From the NCBI RefSeq assembly GCF_000346465.2, contig NC_034011.1:11155195-11219194 (forward strand): a DNA stretch of 64,000 bases. Reading direction: 5' to 3'. Under the pieces are notes generated by a model. The model did not search any database, was not told the DNA's origin, and worked only from the letters and a program-made list of their open reading frames with translations. This stretch comes from Prunus persica. Lineage: Eukaryota; Streptophyta; Magnoliopsida; Rosales; Rosaceae. The position numbers and the translations under genes are program-made. Positions 35,212 through 47,425 of the stretch are shown one piece after another; position 1 is the first letter of the stretch; each line of letters opens with the position of its first letter.

Positions 35212-36733
35212 AGTCTATTTCCCAATTCTGCCCCTCAGCATTGGTCTCGTTAGCATGTATTTGATTAAGTCTGTCTTGGCAATGATGTAGATAGTGTGTG
35301 GCAGCATGTAGTGTCTAAGTTTTACAGCAGTGAAATACAAGGCCAGGCAAAGCCTTTCTATTGCGGAATACCTTCTTTCCACGTCTATTAATGTTCTGCT
35401 TAGATAGTAGACTGCTTGTTCCTTTCCTTCTTTGTTATCTGGAACTAGCAGACTTCCAATGGATACTTCTGATGCAGATACATAGAGCTTGAGTGGTCTG
35501 CCTCTTTTTGGTGGGGACAGAACTGGTGGATTTGAGAGGTAATGCTTTATTTCCTAGAAAGCCTGCTGGTGCTGTTCTTCCCACTTGAATGTTTGTTCCT
35601 GCTTCAGCCTTAACAGGGAAGAAAAAGGTTGGATTTTTCCTGCAGAATTGGATATGAATCTCCTTAGAAATTTGATTTTTCCTAGGAGACTCTGAAGTTC
35701 CTTCTTGTTCCGAGGTGGTAGGCTTCTATGATGGATTTTGCTTTATTTCTGTCAACCTCTATGCCTCTCTGGTGAACCAAGAATCCTAAGAAATTTCCTG
35801 CTTGGACTCCAAAAACACATTTTTTGGGGTTCATTTTTAGTTTGTGCTGCCTCATTCTTAGGAATGCCTTTCTCAAACTTGCTAGTGGTTTCCTTCCTCG
35901 GGGGATTTAATCACTACGTCATCTATGTATACTTCCAAGGAATGTCCTATCATATCATGAAAAATGGAATTCATTGCCCTTTGGTAGGTGGCCCCCGCAT
36001 TTCTCAAACCGAAAGGCATTACAGTATATTCAAAAACACCTATATGTCCTGGGCACATGAAGGTTGTCTTGTGGATGTCTTATTCTGCCATCATAATCTG
36101 GTTATAACCTGCATTGCCGTCCATGAAAGATAGCATCTGGTTATGAGCAGCTTCATCTACTAGCATGTCTGTCATTGGCATAGGATATTCGTCCTTGGGA
36201 GATGCTTTATTTAGATTTCTGTAATCCACACAGATTCTAACTGCCCTTGTTTTTCTTTTGAGAACAGGTACAATATTTGCTAACCAATCGGCATAGATGG
36301 CTAGCCTGATGAATCCTGCCTTGAGCAGCTTTTCTATCTCTTCTTTGACCTTTAGTTCTGTGTCCATAGACATTCTTCTTCTGGCCTGTTTAACTGGAAG
36401 GTAGCCATCTTTGATTGGCAGCTTGTGCTCCACTAACTGCCTGTCTAATCCTGGCATCTCGTGGTAATGCCAGGCAAAACAATCTCTGAACTCCTGCAAA
36501 AGTGCCATGAGTTCAGTCTTGAGTGGTTCCTTCAAAAGTGTGCTGATGAAAGTAGGCCTCAGATCTTCTTCTGTCCCTAAGTTTATTTCCTGTAGAGGAT
36601 CCTCCACTTCTGGCAGGGCGTCATCCAGTGCTGCTGGTGCAAAATCTAATACTTCATTCTGTAAAATTTCCTCTTCTTGTTCCTCTATGCTTTCGTGGGT
36701 GAATTCTGCCATATTGATGGCTGGATTCTGCAT
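35212..36733 (-). pseudogene. Reverse transcriptase and first RNase H of the Tat element
   Basis: 36733-36080 is open and encodes the RT fingers and palm start (RICVDYRNLNKASPKDEYP, DGNAGYNQI). A TAA/TAG break follows at about 36079. YIDD is at 35918-35929. The connection and RNase H region (35160-35700) carries further stops. The frame is recognisable across the gaps but not continuous. Confidence 0.88.
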
Positions 36734-37107
36734 GAAAAGCTTCCTTTCTTCCTAGTATATCAACAATCTTTTTGTGATGGATCGGATTGTTGCAGCTCGA
36801 TCCTTGTCCAGTTGATTGGGACTAAACATCAGAGTTCTGGTAGTTTAGCACAAAAAGGTTTATTCCAGTCCTCTAGAGAACTGGCTAAACCTTCTTCAAT
36901 GAGCCTTTGGGCCGTGACACCATGGGGGCGGCCATTCTGGTTGACTCCAAGGAAAGTGAAAGGACCGAGGTCATCATGATAATACCTTGCTTCAAAGCAC
37001 ATGGCAGAGGGTAGGAATGGCCGTGGATCGGCCTCTACAATCTCCATGCAGCCTTCTTCATTCCATAGTGCTAACTACTAGTGGAGGGTGGAATGAATAC
37101 AAAGGCT

Positions 37108-37806
37108 CTAGTGAATCCAATCCCTGCCAAGTAGTGCATTGTAGGTGGTGGAAGTAGTGTCTATCACAAAGAATGCTATTTTCAACTCTTTGCTTCCGAC
37201 TATGACATCCACGTCTAAGATGCCATGAATTTTTGTGATGCCCCCAGCGAAGTTGGTGACGGTCAAACGTGTTGGAATCAAATCCTTCTCTATTCTGCCT
37301 ATCTTGGTCAGCATTCTGTGGGGTAATAGATTAATGGCTGCACCTCCATCTACCATGATCTTGGAAATAGGAATACCTCCAAGATTTGCCGTTATAACCA
37401 AAGGCCTGAGGTGATTTGCCATTTCTCTGGTCGGTTTGGAGAAACAAAGTGGCTCTGTAGCTGGGCTATTGGCTGTTCCGCCTGTCCTAGGGTTGTCTGC
37501 TTGCCGTTCTGGTGGCTCCTTTACTTCTGTTAATCTACATTCAAAGCTTTCCTGAGAGAAAACATCTCCTTTCAAAGTGCTTTCTTGTCCCTCGGCGGCC
37601 CTGAATTTCCCTGATAGGATGAATACCATGTTAATTCCCAGATCACCCTGTAGCAGGTCTTCCAACTCTGCGCCAAAAGCTTCTGTTTCTGCGTCCAATT
37701 CTTCACCAAATTCCATTAGTTCTTCCCCGTATTCTTCCGTCCAGTCATTCGGCTCTACAGCTCCGAGGGGCTCATTCCGATCATCTGCAGATGGTTCGTA
37801 GTCCAA
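37108..37806 (-). CDS. Aspartic protease segment of the Tat element
   Basis: A 232-codon open segment with an acidic N-terminal part and a retropepsin fold: MVDGGAAINLLP (active-site DGGA) and later ALLGRDWIH. It lies between gag and RT and is separated from both by frame breaks. Confidence 0.82.
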   Translation of the reverse strand: MDYEPSADDRNEPLGAVEPNDWTEEYGEELMEFGEELDAETEAFGAELEDLLQGDLGINMVFILSGKFRAAEGQESTLKGDVFSQESFECRLTEVKEPPERQADNPRTGGTANSPATEPLCFSKPTREMANHLRPLVITANLGGIPISKIMVDGGAAINLLPHRMLTKIGRIEKDLIPTRLTVTNFAGGITKIHGILDVDVIVGSKELKIAFFVIDTTSTTYNALLGRDWIH

Positions 37807-37825
37807 TTGCTCTTCTTCATATTCC

Positions 37826-40422
37826 TCAGTGTAGTCGTCTTCTCCTTGTAGCGGGGTAGACTCGGATTTCTCTGGTGCCTGTATGGTGTCGGGATGACGA
37901 GGCTAGATGGCAAGGAGATCTGGCTGGAGGTTCTGTTTTTAGCAGTTCCCTTGACTGGCAAGCTTTCTGTTCTGTCTGGGGAAGTGTTTCAGGATTTTTT
38001 CCTTTCCTGGCAGAATTGGTCTCTGGATGTACTTGCGTATTATCCTGGCTCTTAAGATATGTGCAGTATTGCCTTTGGATTCTTCTTTTCTGAGTTCTGG
38101 TTAGCTCCAGAGTTGGTCTACCGCTTTTTCCTACGGAGTACCATCTACCCTCTATGATCGTTGCCAAGGGCTTTTCATTTCCGGGTGTCTTGACTGGTAT
38201 TTCCTTCCTGGGTTGCTCCGTCCTCCTTTCGCTGTATTGTGTAGGCCTAAGACCGCTCTTCTGCCTTATTTTGTCTCGGGATGAGGTTCCAATCCTGTCG
38301 AAGACACTAGGTGTGGGCTGATTTTGTCTGTCTAGAACCACCTCTAGCTCTGTTTCACATTTGCACCTGCTACAGAGCACCACCCCAGCCGAGATGGTCG
38401 CTCTTGGTATTTGACTGGTTTCCCTTATAATTCTTCTGCCTCTGCTGCAACCAGCATCTGTCATTGGCTCAGTTTCCCTCTGTTCTGGCCAATTCAAGTT
38501 GACCATATTGACTTGTCGCTGAGGGAAAGGATCTGTCGTGACTGATGAAGGTTTTTCTGCCAGTTTCAACCTTCCTGCCGTTATCCCTTCTTGTATTATG
38601 TCCCTGAAAACAACACAACTATTGGTAGAATGGTTCCAAGAGTTGTGCCACCTGCAGTACTGTCTGCCCTTGAGTTCTTCCGGTTTGGGTATTCTGTGGG
38701 GCGTTTCTATTGCCTTTTGCAGCAGCATTTCATCGAACAAAGCATCAACCTTGGTTAAATCAAAAGAGTAGACCTTGTTTTGCGTTGGCTTGTTGGGAAC
38801 GAATCCTCCTGTGAATGGTGGGGGCTTTTGCTCTTTAGGTGGCTTTGTAAGGGCTTTGCAACTAATGAAATGTTTTAGTTTTGCCATTTCTGCCACTGAA
38901 ACCTCTCTCTCTTCTGATTCTTCTGCATCTTCCTGTGAGTCCACCTCAATCAGGTGGACTGAAGAATAAGGGCTTTTGTAGTATGTACCTTTGGAGGAGT
39001 TCCTCCTTTGCTGTTCTTCCCTGAGTAATTCCTCATATTTGGATGCCTTATCAACCAGTTCTGCCAGGTCCCCGAACAACATTCCGTCGAACCTCTTCCT
39101 GAGAGAGATTTTAAGGGCAGCTTGGGCCATCTGGATGAAGTGTCTTTCTTCCATAGGGATTCGACACTTCATTTTGAGCTTTCTGAACCTAGTTATGAAA
39201 TCTTGAGCTGGTTCATCTTCACTTTGCTTGAGGGCAGCTAGATCACTGATGGTGACTTCTGGCTGAATCCTGTAATAGTAGTCATGGAAGACATTTTCCA
39301 TCTGCTCCCAAGTTTGAACATAATTAGCTGGCAGGCTGGTGTACCAGGTGAAAGCTTGTCCAGAGAGAGAATTGCCGAAAAGCCTTAATTTCAACAGAGG
39401 GTTGTTTTCAATAGCTATGCATTGGACGGAGAACCTGCCTATATGTTCAACTGAGGAAGCATGGGGGTCCTTCCCATTGAACAAGGTGAAGTTTGGTACT
39501 TTGAAACCTGGAGACAGCAGTATTTGATCAATATAGGCTGGGTATGGCTTTCTGTAAGTAGGCCTTTCCCCTCTCCTAGCCTCGGGCTCCATGATTTCTC
39601 TGATCATTCTTTGCAATGCTCCCATGTCATTCAAAGCACTGACGGGGGGAAGATTTTGTCCCTGTTCTGGCTGGACGTAATCGATCCTAGGCTCCGCTCT
39701 GTATGGTTTGGGTGGAGCTTCCTCTCTGCGCCCTTCCTACTCTTCGATGTCTGGGTGATTCCTCCCGTTTGCCCCCGGAAATTCCTGTCATGATTAGCAA
39801 AAAGGTTATTTCCCCCTCTGCCTCTTCTCTCTCTTGCGGGTGGAGGGAATGGATTAGGGTCCATCCTTCTGGGTCTATATGGCAATACTGCTGGTGGTTC
39901 AGGCAGAAGTGCCAAAGGTTGATCATGCGGGGCCACATGAGGTGGAATGGGCTGAGGTTCTGGCTGGTTCTGCTGAGCTAGTGCAAGGTCATCTGGTCGG
40001 GCTAGGGCTTCGTGTTCTTGATTAGGAAGGGCTCCTTCCCTCGGACCAGCCTGAATTTCTCTGTGGTCTGGTACTCCAGCCATCTGTGCAACTAGGGGGT
40101 TTTCATGGTACGGCCATGCTAGTCCTGGCGGAGGGCCATAAGGGAGATCTAACTGCTGGACTACAGCATCCGGGTTTGGGATTCTGGCCATGGCGGATTC
40201 TCGGTCCTTCCGGAACTGTCTGTTAACCTGCCATTGCATCATGGCTGTCATGTTATTGAGAGTGTCCTGTTTACTTTGTACTGTGATTTCTTGTCGGAGT
40301 ACTGACTCCTGTATTTGATTCAACGTTCTGGAGCCAGTCCTGGAACGTCTACTTCCTGTACTGCCGTGGGCTGATTGCCTAGCATCGCTTTCTTCTGATT
40401 CGAGGCCTTCCCTGAGAGCCAT
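37826..40422 (-). pseudogene. gag of the Tat element
   Basis: The ATG at 40420-40422 opens a Pro/Gln/Arg-rich N-terminal part that runs to about 39780. Between roughly 39630 and 39780 the coding sequence passes through at least one frame change. 39634-37826 is a long open segment with the retrotransposon gag core (FTLFNGKDPH, AFTWYTSLPA, FITRFRKLK) and a zinc-knuckle-like QYCRWHNSWNHSTNSC. A further frame change near 37830-37960 precedes the protease. Confidence 0.83.
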
Positions 40423-40517
40423 CTGGTTTATCTCCGTATCTGGTGCGGGTTCCGGCTAGAGCTTTCGGTATTTATAAATCCGTGAATGATTCTGTCAGAG
40501 TATGTATACTGAGAAGT

Positions 40518-40533
40518 CCCACTGGGCGTGCCA
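40518..40533 (-). promoter_or_regulatory. Primer-binding site candidate of the Tat element
   Basis: Minus-strand TGGCACGCCCAGTGGG lies four bases after the 5' LTR end. TGG is the usual start of a tRNA-complementary primer site. Which tRNA it matches I cannot determine here. Confidence 0.65.
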
Positions 40534-40536
40534 AAT

Positions 40537-42125
40537 TGTTCACCCGTTTTGTGTTTACTCTTGAGATGGAAGGGCGAAGTTCCCCACTGGCTTGGAGACC
40601 ATTTGTTGGTCGACAAGTCAGCTTTCTTTGGTGTGTGAGCGTGCGACTGCTAGCAATGTAAATCCTAGCAGACTTCTTTTTAGAGTGGATAACTTGCGCC
40701 CCAAGTTACTGACTTCTAAAACAAATGATTGTGAATTTGGGTGAGGAATATCTCCCAAGTAAGTTCTTTCCTTGCCTCAGAGTGGGGAGGACTTTCATAA
40801 TTTATCTCAGTATCAAATGGCTGTTCTGGCCAGAAATATTCGATAGAAGTTGGGCTGCTTTAGGCAGAACTGCCTTTTACAAAACAATAAATATGCATAT
40901 CAACGCTAGGAGGGTTAAAAGATGGTCGGAACTCCGTTTCTGCTTGGATGGAAGGCTCTGGTTTGGGCTGGACTGGACGCGCCTGGGCCGGTCCGTACTG
41001 CTTCGTGATTTCAGATGCTAGGCTGAGCAATAAATCGATACCAAAGTTCGATTTTGGCAGAGCTTTATGTTTGCTTCACGCTTCGTGAGGCCTTTGAGTG
41101 GGCAGAATTGCAGCTTCTTCAGTTTGAAGGGGCAGAAGTGGCTATTCTCGAGGGTTTGGTAGGCTAGGGATTGCACTACGAGCGTTGTTCTGCTTGAGCA
41201 GGACTCTTCACAAGTTCGCTGAGGTCTCCATGTTTGTGAAAACTCAAACTCTGTTTGCCTTGACCTTTGCTGAACCAAATTTGTAACGAGAGAGATCTCG
41301 TTTTAGAAGACTTACTTTCTAAGTCTGAACTTTGGAATTCTGATCTAAAGCTAGTTTCTCTTGGAATCCAAGTGAACTTTTGGTTGTTTTCTTGTTGTTG
41401 TTTTTTGATTGATTGATGAATTGAGTGTCCTTCTTCCTTGCTTATTTCTGTTTTTTATAAGAGACCCTCTTAGGGAGGTGGTTTTTGTTTAAATTTTAAT
41501 AATGGGCGGTAAAAAGATCTCCTATAATGTAAAGTAAAAGGGATTTTATCAATCATGGCAGATAGGCTCTCAGTAGTCACCTCCTAAAGCAGTCCCTTCC
41601 CTGGTTTCCTGGGTGGCAGCTTTCTATTTCAACCACCGCCACCGTCTGTGTGGGCTAAATGTTATGGCGGTTGGTTTTCTTTTGTATTTTCTGAACAACT
41701 CCTTGTTTCCCGTTCTAACTTAGAAAGCGTGACCCGTGAATTCTTTGGAAGATGGTGTATTGATTTGGAGAAAAATCTCGAACACAGATGGGTTTTGATC
41801 TTCTGTTGGCAGTGTTTCAGAGATGTCCCTCTCACATTTTAAACTTAGTTGGAATTGCTGACTTTTCAAAGCTGAGGTAGTCACGTGGGTGTGTTTTTAA
41901 TCCCTTGGGTTTGAACCTAACAAAATTTATGGGCTGATCCTTGAAGCCCAAATGACAGTTTCCACGTTGGTCTTTCTTGGGCTGGGGCTTTGTTTTCGAC
42001 ATCCTGGCGTGAAGCCCAACCTGTCTGGATCCTAATCTTGTTATCCTCAAGTTTTCGGGCTGGGCAGGTAATTTTACCATGGGCCTGTCTTTTGAACTTT
42101 GGCGTGCTGTTTTTAGGCCCAAACA
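40537..42125 (-). repeat. 5' LTR of the Tat element
   Basis: 1,589 bp, near-identical to 27465-29052. Ends at CA 42124-42125, followed by the GTATC target duplication. Confidence 0.93.
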
Positions 42126-42129
42126 GTAT

Positions 42130-42937
42130 CTTTAACTCGGCACTCATTAGCAAAATGACCGAATCTTTCACATTTCAAGCACTTAACTTTTGTTTTATCT
42201 GAACTTTTCTTAAATTGATTCTTTTTACTTTGTCGGTAATCTTTTGAGTAGCCTTTTGACTTTTTACCTTTCTTAGGGGTAAACTTCTTTTTACTATAAA
42301 ACTCATCATTTGGTTTAAAGAAATGTCTTTTACCGGAATAATATTTACTTTTACTAAAGCGTCGATCATTACTTCTCTTAATTTGTCTAGACGGGGGAAC
42401 TGGGACTAGACCATATTGTTCACAGAAATTTCCTAATTCATATTTAGCATTTTTCCTATCGGCTTGAACTGATTTGCTAATTTTTAAATCTACACACATT
42501 TTCATTCCAACTTGATTAATTGTGCTAATTATATTGCCATATGTTAATTCATCATAATTAATTTGACCTGACTCATTACTTAGGACTGTTCTAATTTTGT
42601 GAGCAAACAAATTAGGAAGACTGTTAATGAACTTTTCTTTCCAGAATGATTGATTATTGTCATCTCTTAACATAACTCTAGAAAGAAAGACATCTTTGTA
42701 CTATCTAAAATCACTTAGCTTAGGGCATCTTAAATTGCTTAACTGGTCATGGATCCTGGCTGTTGTGCTACTAGGTATACCAATAAAATGTTCAATTATT
42801 GTATATAAAAGGACATTAACTCCATCTTCGATGCTTGTTCCTATTCGTTCATCAAAAATAGGGTAACCATCATCATTTGTTTTATAGGCATGGATTATTC
42901 TTAATTTTGCGTCTTCTGTGAGATGTTTATCCCACAA
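42130..42937 (-). pseudogene. Coat-protein region of the endogenous virus with CCHC zinc knuckle
   Basis: The open segments 42701-42937 and 42113-42673 encode a basic, Lys-rich region. It ends in a C-x2-C-x4-H-x4-C zinc knuckle at about 42130-42175, as in caulimovirid coat proteins. A stop near 42690 separates the segments, and the gypsy element is inserted directly after the knuckle. Confidence 0.78.
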
Positions 42938-42986
42938 AAAAACGAAGTGTTCCTGTAAAGCCTGTTTGTAAAAGGGGAACTATTTC

Positions 42987-44160
42987 TTATTGTTTTAACT
43001 GGTGATTGGTGGCATAACTATTGGCTACCATTGACATATGTTGTAATTTGTTGAGTATCTCCTGTTCGGACAAGCCATCGATATTCCACTCGTATAGCTT
43101 ATCAGAAGATACTGAGAATTGACTCTGGGTTCTTTCTTCAAACTGGATATCTGGAGGCGTAGGCTTAGGATACCAATTTTTTGTAAGACTTGTAGGATTG
43201 ACTTTTCCTGTTAAACGGCTAACTTTAAAACTTTGGGAATCCTGGTTAACTTGTAGGTTACTAAAGGCTTGTTCAATCTTAGAAATGTTACTGGTTTTAG
43301 ACTCTTGACTGGAAATAGAATTTAAGGACATGGCTGACTCACTATCGGAATTAACTTTAAACTGTAAAACATTTACTGAAGTTTCTTCTTCTTTTCCTTT
43401 GTCTTTGTCTTTATTTGATTTTGTTTTGACTGGGGTTAACTCTTGAAACATTTCTTCAATTTTCTTCATGGTGGTATTTACTTTGAGGGAAGACTCGGGT
43501 TTTAACTCATTGAATTTGACTAAAGGTTTTTCTTTCTTAGGTTTTAAAGTAATCTCATTAGGGGTTAACTTATCAATTTTTGTTTCAATCTTATCTAATT
43601 GTTTACATATGACTATTAGACTCGTGTTGGTGTAATTATTTTGTTCTATTACTCTTTTATCTAAATCATCTTTTGACTTAGCAATCTTGTAGGGGCTAGC
43701 AATGACTTTGGCATTCTTATGACTGATTACTATTGATTCAACCGGGGGGTGAGTACTGATAACTTTAGTATTGTCGGCTTTCCCATTTTTCTTGAGTTAA
43801 AGTGACTAACTTTTGACTCATATATTTGCTTTCTACGTAATCAAGATAAGGTGACTCTGACCTAGTCTTTTTTAAATATTCTTTCCATTCATTGAAACTT
43901 TCTTTTCTTTGAATTTTGAGGAAAGAGGCATGATAATTGGCTTTTCTGGATTCATTTTCTGGGGCTTGGAAATGGGCATCTAATTTTGACCAATGAATTT
44001 TAAATGGTTTATTAAGAGTTCTTAATTGGGCATCACAAACTTCAAAGGTGGAACCTTCAAAATCTGTTCTTGTAGGTGACTCAGGCTGGACTGGCAAAAC
44101 TAGCTCAGCAGGGGCTTTTCCGTAACTAGGTTGGACTACTTGTTTTTGCTTTCTTAATTC
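42987..44160 (-). pseudogene. Linker/N-terminal coat region of the viral polyprotein
   Basis: Charged, Ser/Lys-rich segments open at 43765-44097 and 42987-43469 lie between the movement-protein and coat-protein parts. I recognise no domain. Frame breaks lie between them. Confidence 0.55.
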
Positions 44161-44286
44161 ATTAATTTTGAAATCAATTAGGGCTCTATCAGCTTCTAAA
44201 TCACGTTCTGTTATTGAAGATGACTCAGCAGACGAATGTCTAGCAGGAATTTTAAAGGATTGACTAGGGGTTGGTAATTGTTCTAG

Positions 44287-45166
44287 TTAGACTATGGATT
44301 TTACTGGTCTGTCGAAGCTAATTTTAACAGTGCCATCTAAGTAAGGTTGAATATAATCTAAATCGTTTAGACTTCCTTGAATCGGCTTTGGAGGGCATTC
44401 TGTTGTTAGATACCAATCTTGGGGTAACTTAATATCAGACCATCTAATCATTTGAGGTACTGTGACATTGGCGTTAGCAGTATGACTCGGAATTAAAAGA
44501 GTTTGGTTTTTGGGGCTTTTACTAAGAGCTTGGAAATTCATATTTGTACCTGTGACCTTGTAATAAATTCTATAAATTAAAGCTAATGGCTGACTACCGG
44601 GTAAAATGTATAACCATGTGTTTTAATATTTAAAGTTAAAACTTGTAATATATGGGGATCACTTAGGCTAACTGTGAAATATAGGTAACAATCAAAGTGG
44701 ACTGGACCATGGCACAGGCTTGACTCAATGATTCCTAAAACTTCATCCTGAAAATCGTTAAATCTAGCATCTCTTAAACTTAAAAGAATTGCTGCTTTTA
44801 ATCCTAACTTGGTTAAGGGTTTAATTGCGACTTGAACTAATCCTATATGCAGGAAATTATACCTTCTTTTCTATGCTTCTTAATTGATTCAAGATTAAGT
44901 AATTGGCATGTCTAATGTTCTTTACCTAAGGCATAGACTTGTTCTACTGTCTTAATATGCGTGGTTGTCTTGAATGCATTAATTGACCATTTATGCTTAT
45001 AGATTTCTTTACTAGGAACTTTAGGTATATTCCAATCATTACAGTGTAACTCACTACTTGTAGACTCATAGTCTAATTGTTCTTCATTAACTATGTCTGG
45101 CACTCGACCCAAACTGGTTCTAGAACTGGAAGAACTTACTGAGTTGATTCTAAGAAAACGACTCAT
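44287..45166 (-). pseudogene. Movement-protein region of the endogenous virus
   Basis: An ATG at 45164-45166 begins the first viral reading frame, about 310 bases after the primer site. The segments 44912-45217 and 44287-44541 flank a stretch with stops (44550-44910). The position and the residue pattern of the second segment fit the 30K-type movement protein at the start of petuvirus-like polyproteins. The match is by order and general pattern, so it is moderate. Confidence 0.6.
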
Positions 45167-45478
45167 TTTTACAAGTGTTTGACTCAAAGTTTTAAAAGGT
45201 AGAAGATCTATAGGCACTCTTGAAAGTTAACTCATAATTACCTAGAACCTAAGGCAACCTCTCTCTCACACTCGTGCCGCACCTCTCAGGCCTCTACTGC
45301 GGGACTTACTGTTCAGCTATAGGTCTTACTGTGTTTCTTTTGAGAGAGTGAACCTAGGGGAATAGATAATTCTAAGAAAACTGTTAAGAATGACTGAAGA
45401 ACTTGCTAACTCAGAAAACCTAAATCAGCCACTTGGGCGATATGAGTAGCAAACCCAGACTCAACCGTAACTCTTACG

Positions 45479-45490
45479 GCTCTAATACCA
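45479..45490 (-). promoter_or_regulatory. tRNA-Met-type primer-binding site of the endogenous virus
   Basis: Minus-strand TGGTATTAGAGC differs at one position from the canonical TGGTATCAGAGC that pairs with initiator tRNA-Met. By convention it marks map position 1 of caulimovirid genomes. Confidence 0.82.
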
Positions 45491-45493
45491 GAA

Positions 45494-45513
45494 GGGGGGG
45501 GGGGGGGGGGGGG
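45494..45513. repeat. G20 homopolymer beside the viral primer site
   Basis: Twenty consecutive G on + (C on the viral strand), three bases from the primer-binding site. The matching point of the other terminal repeat (23041-23048) has only a short CCCCC/GGG remnant. Confidence 0.9.
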
Positions 45514-45958
45514 ATACAAAAGAAGAACAGAAAGGCTCAGAGGAGACCAAGACTTAAAAAACAGATTTGAAATAAATCAAAGTAAAATTTAATTAAAGCG
45601 TAAATACATAAGATTCTTAACTCACAGATTGCATGAATGAAAATGTAACTACTCATTTAAATTAATGTTTAGGAACGAAAATAGGATTAACTTAAGATTA
45701 ACTTGATAATTTTATTGACTTAGGAAAACTTGGAAAACATGAAAATAAAATTTACAGAAAGCAATGCCACGCAGGACACTCACACTTCTACTGAACACTT
45801 GCACTCTAGCTGAAGTTCTTTTAAAACTGAAAAATTACAAAGAAGACTGGAAGGAAAAGCTTCCGATTGCAAATGACTTGGGGCTTCTACTTAAAGACTT
45901 GGTATTCAGAAGAAGACAAAAAGACTTTTGAAATTAACTTCTGCTTTAACTCTGGGCA
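45514..45958 (-). repeat. Terminal direct repeat of the endogenous virus, leader copy
   Basis: Homologous to 23046-23520. It ends at a TATATATA run at about 45957, where the split solo LTR resumes. Confidence 0.85.
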
Positions 45959-45960
45959 TA

Positions 45961-47394
45961 TATATATATATCATAATCTGATAAAAGCCAAAAGCTAAGG
46001 TTCATTCTTTTCAACTACTGAATATATATATATATATATATATACACTAAACACTTGGCTAGTTTGTTAACTATCTCAATCTCTGCTTAGCATACCATTC
46101 AAATATTATATTTCTACTCCTACCACACAATTTACCTTATGAACATATATAAACATGCGATAAATAAACAGATAATTCAATACTCATCTCGAAATCACAT
46201 AAAATCATGAAATTAGAACTACAACTAAACTAAGTGAACATTCGCACGCGCATGAGCTTTCTAAAGGCTCACACATAACACATGGAGTTCATCCTCATTA
46301 TTTAATCCAAAGTCCTGGGCCTAGGCTCCTAGACGTGCGTGCGTTGTATTGAAGTCATTCTTAAGCCTATGTACACCTTTCCAATGATTAGAACAGTCTA
46401 GAAGTGCCTCCAGACTCAAAAACCGATAAGTCCCAAAAAGTCAACTCGGGACCCCGTGGGGTCCGCGACCTCGAAATTCCAATCCAAAAGTCCCTTAAGA
46501 TTCCAGTATACCTAGGACACATGTCCCGAAAGTCTGGCCTTGATCGGAAGGTGGGATTCATCACGATCGCACGATTGAGGTTACTATAAACTTAGCCCTA
46601 GGGTTGGCCTTTTCAGAGTATCCGGGACTGCGATTCACGATCCGTCAATTTCTACACAATCCTGGAATTATCTAGATCGACATATACGAGAATAACTATG
46701 ATCCAACGGTTCAAACATATCAAACCTAGAAATCGCACAATATGCGAGATCCGATCGGGGCTCAAACGTTGTCCGAATTGAGATCCGCGAATTCCTATGC
46801 GCTCGTGACAACACGAGGATCATATTAGGACTGAGAGTGACCTCCCCAGGCTTCCCACGCGCCGCCATAAGTGCCGGCAGCGCGTGGGTGGCTTGATCAA
46901 ATTCCGGCGACCGGAAATACTCCAAACCGTCAGCCCAAACTCCTACCGTAGGGGTAAAACCTCATTTGGAGTCACTTTTGTTCTTGGGCATACCCCAAAA
47001 AACGAGCAGAAGTGGTCGGAATCTCATCACGAAATCCGGCCAAATTGCAATTCGTATTTCGGATTCTCTGTGATACAAAACGATTAAATCCTACCCAACT
47101 ATCAGCTAGAGCTCGAAAAATATATGGAAAAGCATACCTGGATCGCAAGATTTGGTGCCTGAAATCGTTCGAACGAAGCTTGAGAAAATCTGTCAAAAAC
47201 TATCAAAAGCAGCTAGGATTTTTGCATTTTCCGGCCAGCACCGGTGGTTCCAGCGGGTGAGGTTGGTCGGGATCTGAAGAGGGAGGTGGATTGGTTCTTT
47301 TGGGACCGGTGCCACCTAAAACGGTGGCCGGTAGCGGCGGTTGCTACCGAAAGAAGGGTTGGATGAATAGTAACAGCACGGGGGGGGGTCTGAT

Positions 47395-47425
<31 letters not shown>

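Larger units (their letters stand above)
27465..42125 (-). mobile_element. 14.66-kb Ty3/gypsy retrotransposon, Tat lineage, with antisense gene
   Basis: Two LTRs (27465-29052 and 40537-42125) begin TGTTCACCCG and end GGCCCAAACA on the + strand. They are flanked by GTCTC (27460-27464) and GTATC (42126-42130), a target duplication with one change. By eye the LTRs differ at about 20 of 1,588 positions plus one indel. On the minus strand the order is gag, aspartic protease, RT (YIDD at 35918-35929), RNase H, a second RNase H and integrase. The double RNase H and large size point to the Tat group. An extra gene on the + strand occupies the space between integrase and the 3' LTR. The element is inserted in the endogenous virus between its coat-protein and protease regions. 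Several stops make it non-autonomous. Confidence 0.93.
23046..45960 (-). mobile_element. Endogenous caulimovirid (petuvirus/florendovirus-like) copy, interrupted by a gypsy element
   Basis: About 8.2 kb of viral-type sequence on the minus strand is interrupted by a 14.66-kb retrotransposon. In viral order it has a leader, a tRNA-Met-type primer site (45479-45490), movement-protein and coat-protein regions ending in a CCHC zinc knuckle, an aspartic protease, a caulimovirid-type reverse transcriptase, RNase H and an uncharacterised C-terminal region. Direct terminal redundancy of about 450 bp (23046-23520 and 45514-45958) shows that a more-than-unit-length form was integrated, as expected for circular pararetroviral DNA without an integrase. 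Many stops and frame changes and the large insertion mean it cannot express its proteins. The caulimovirid assignment rests on gene order, primer site and RT motifs. The exact genus is an inference. Confidence 0.85.
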
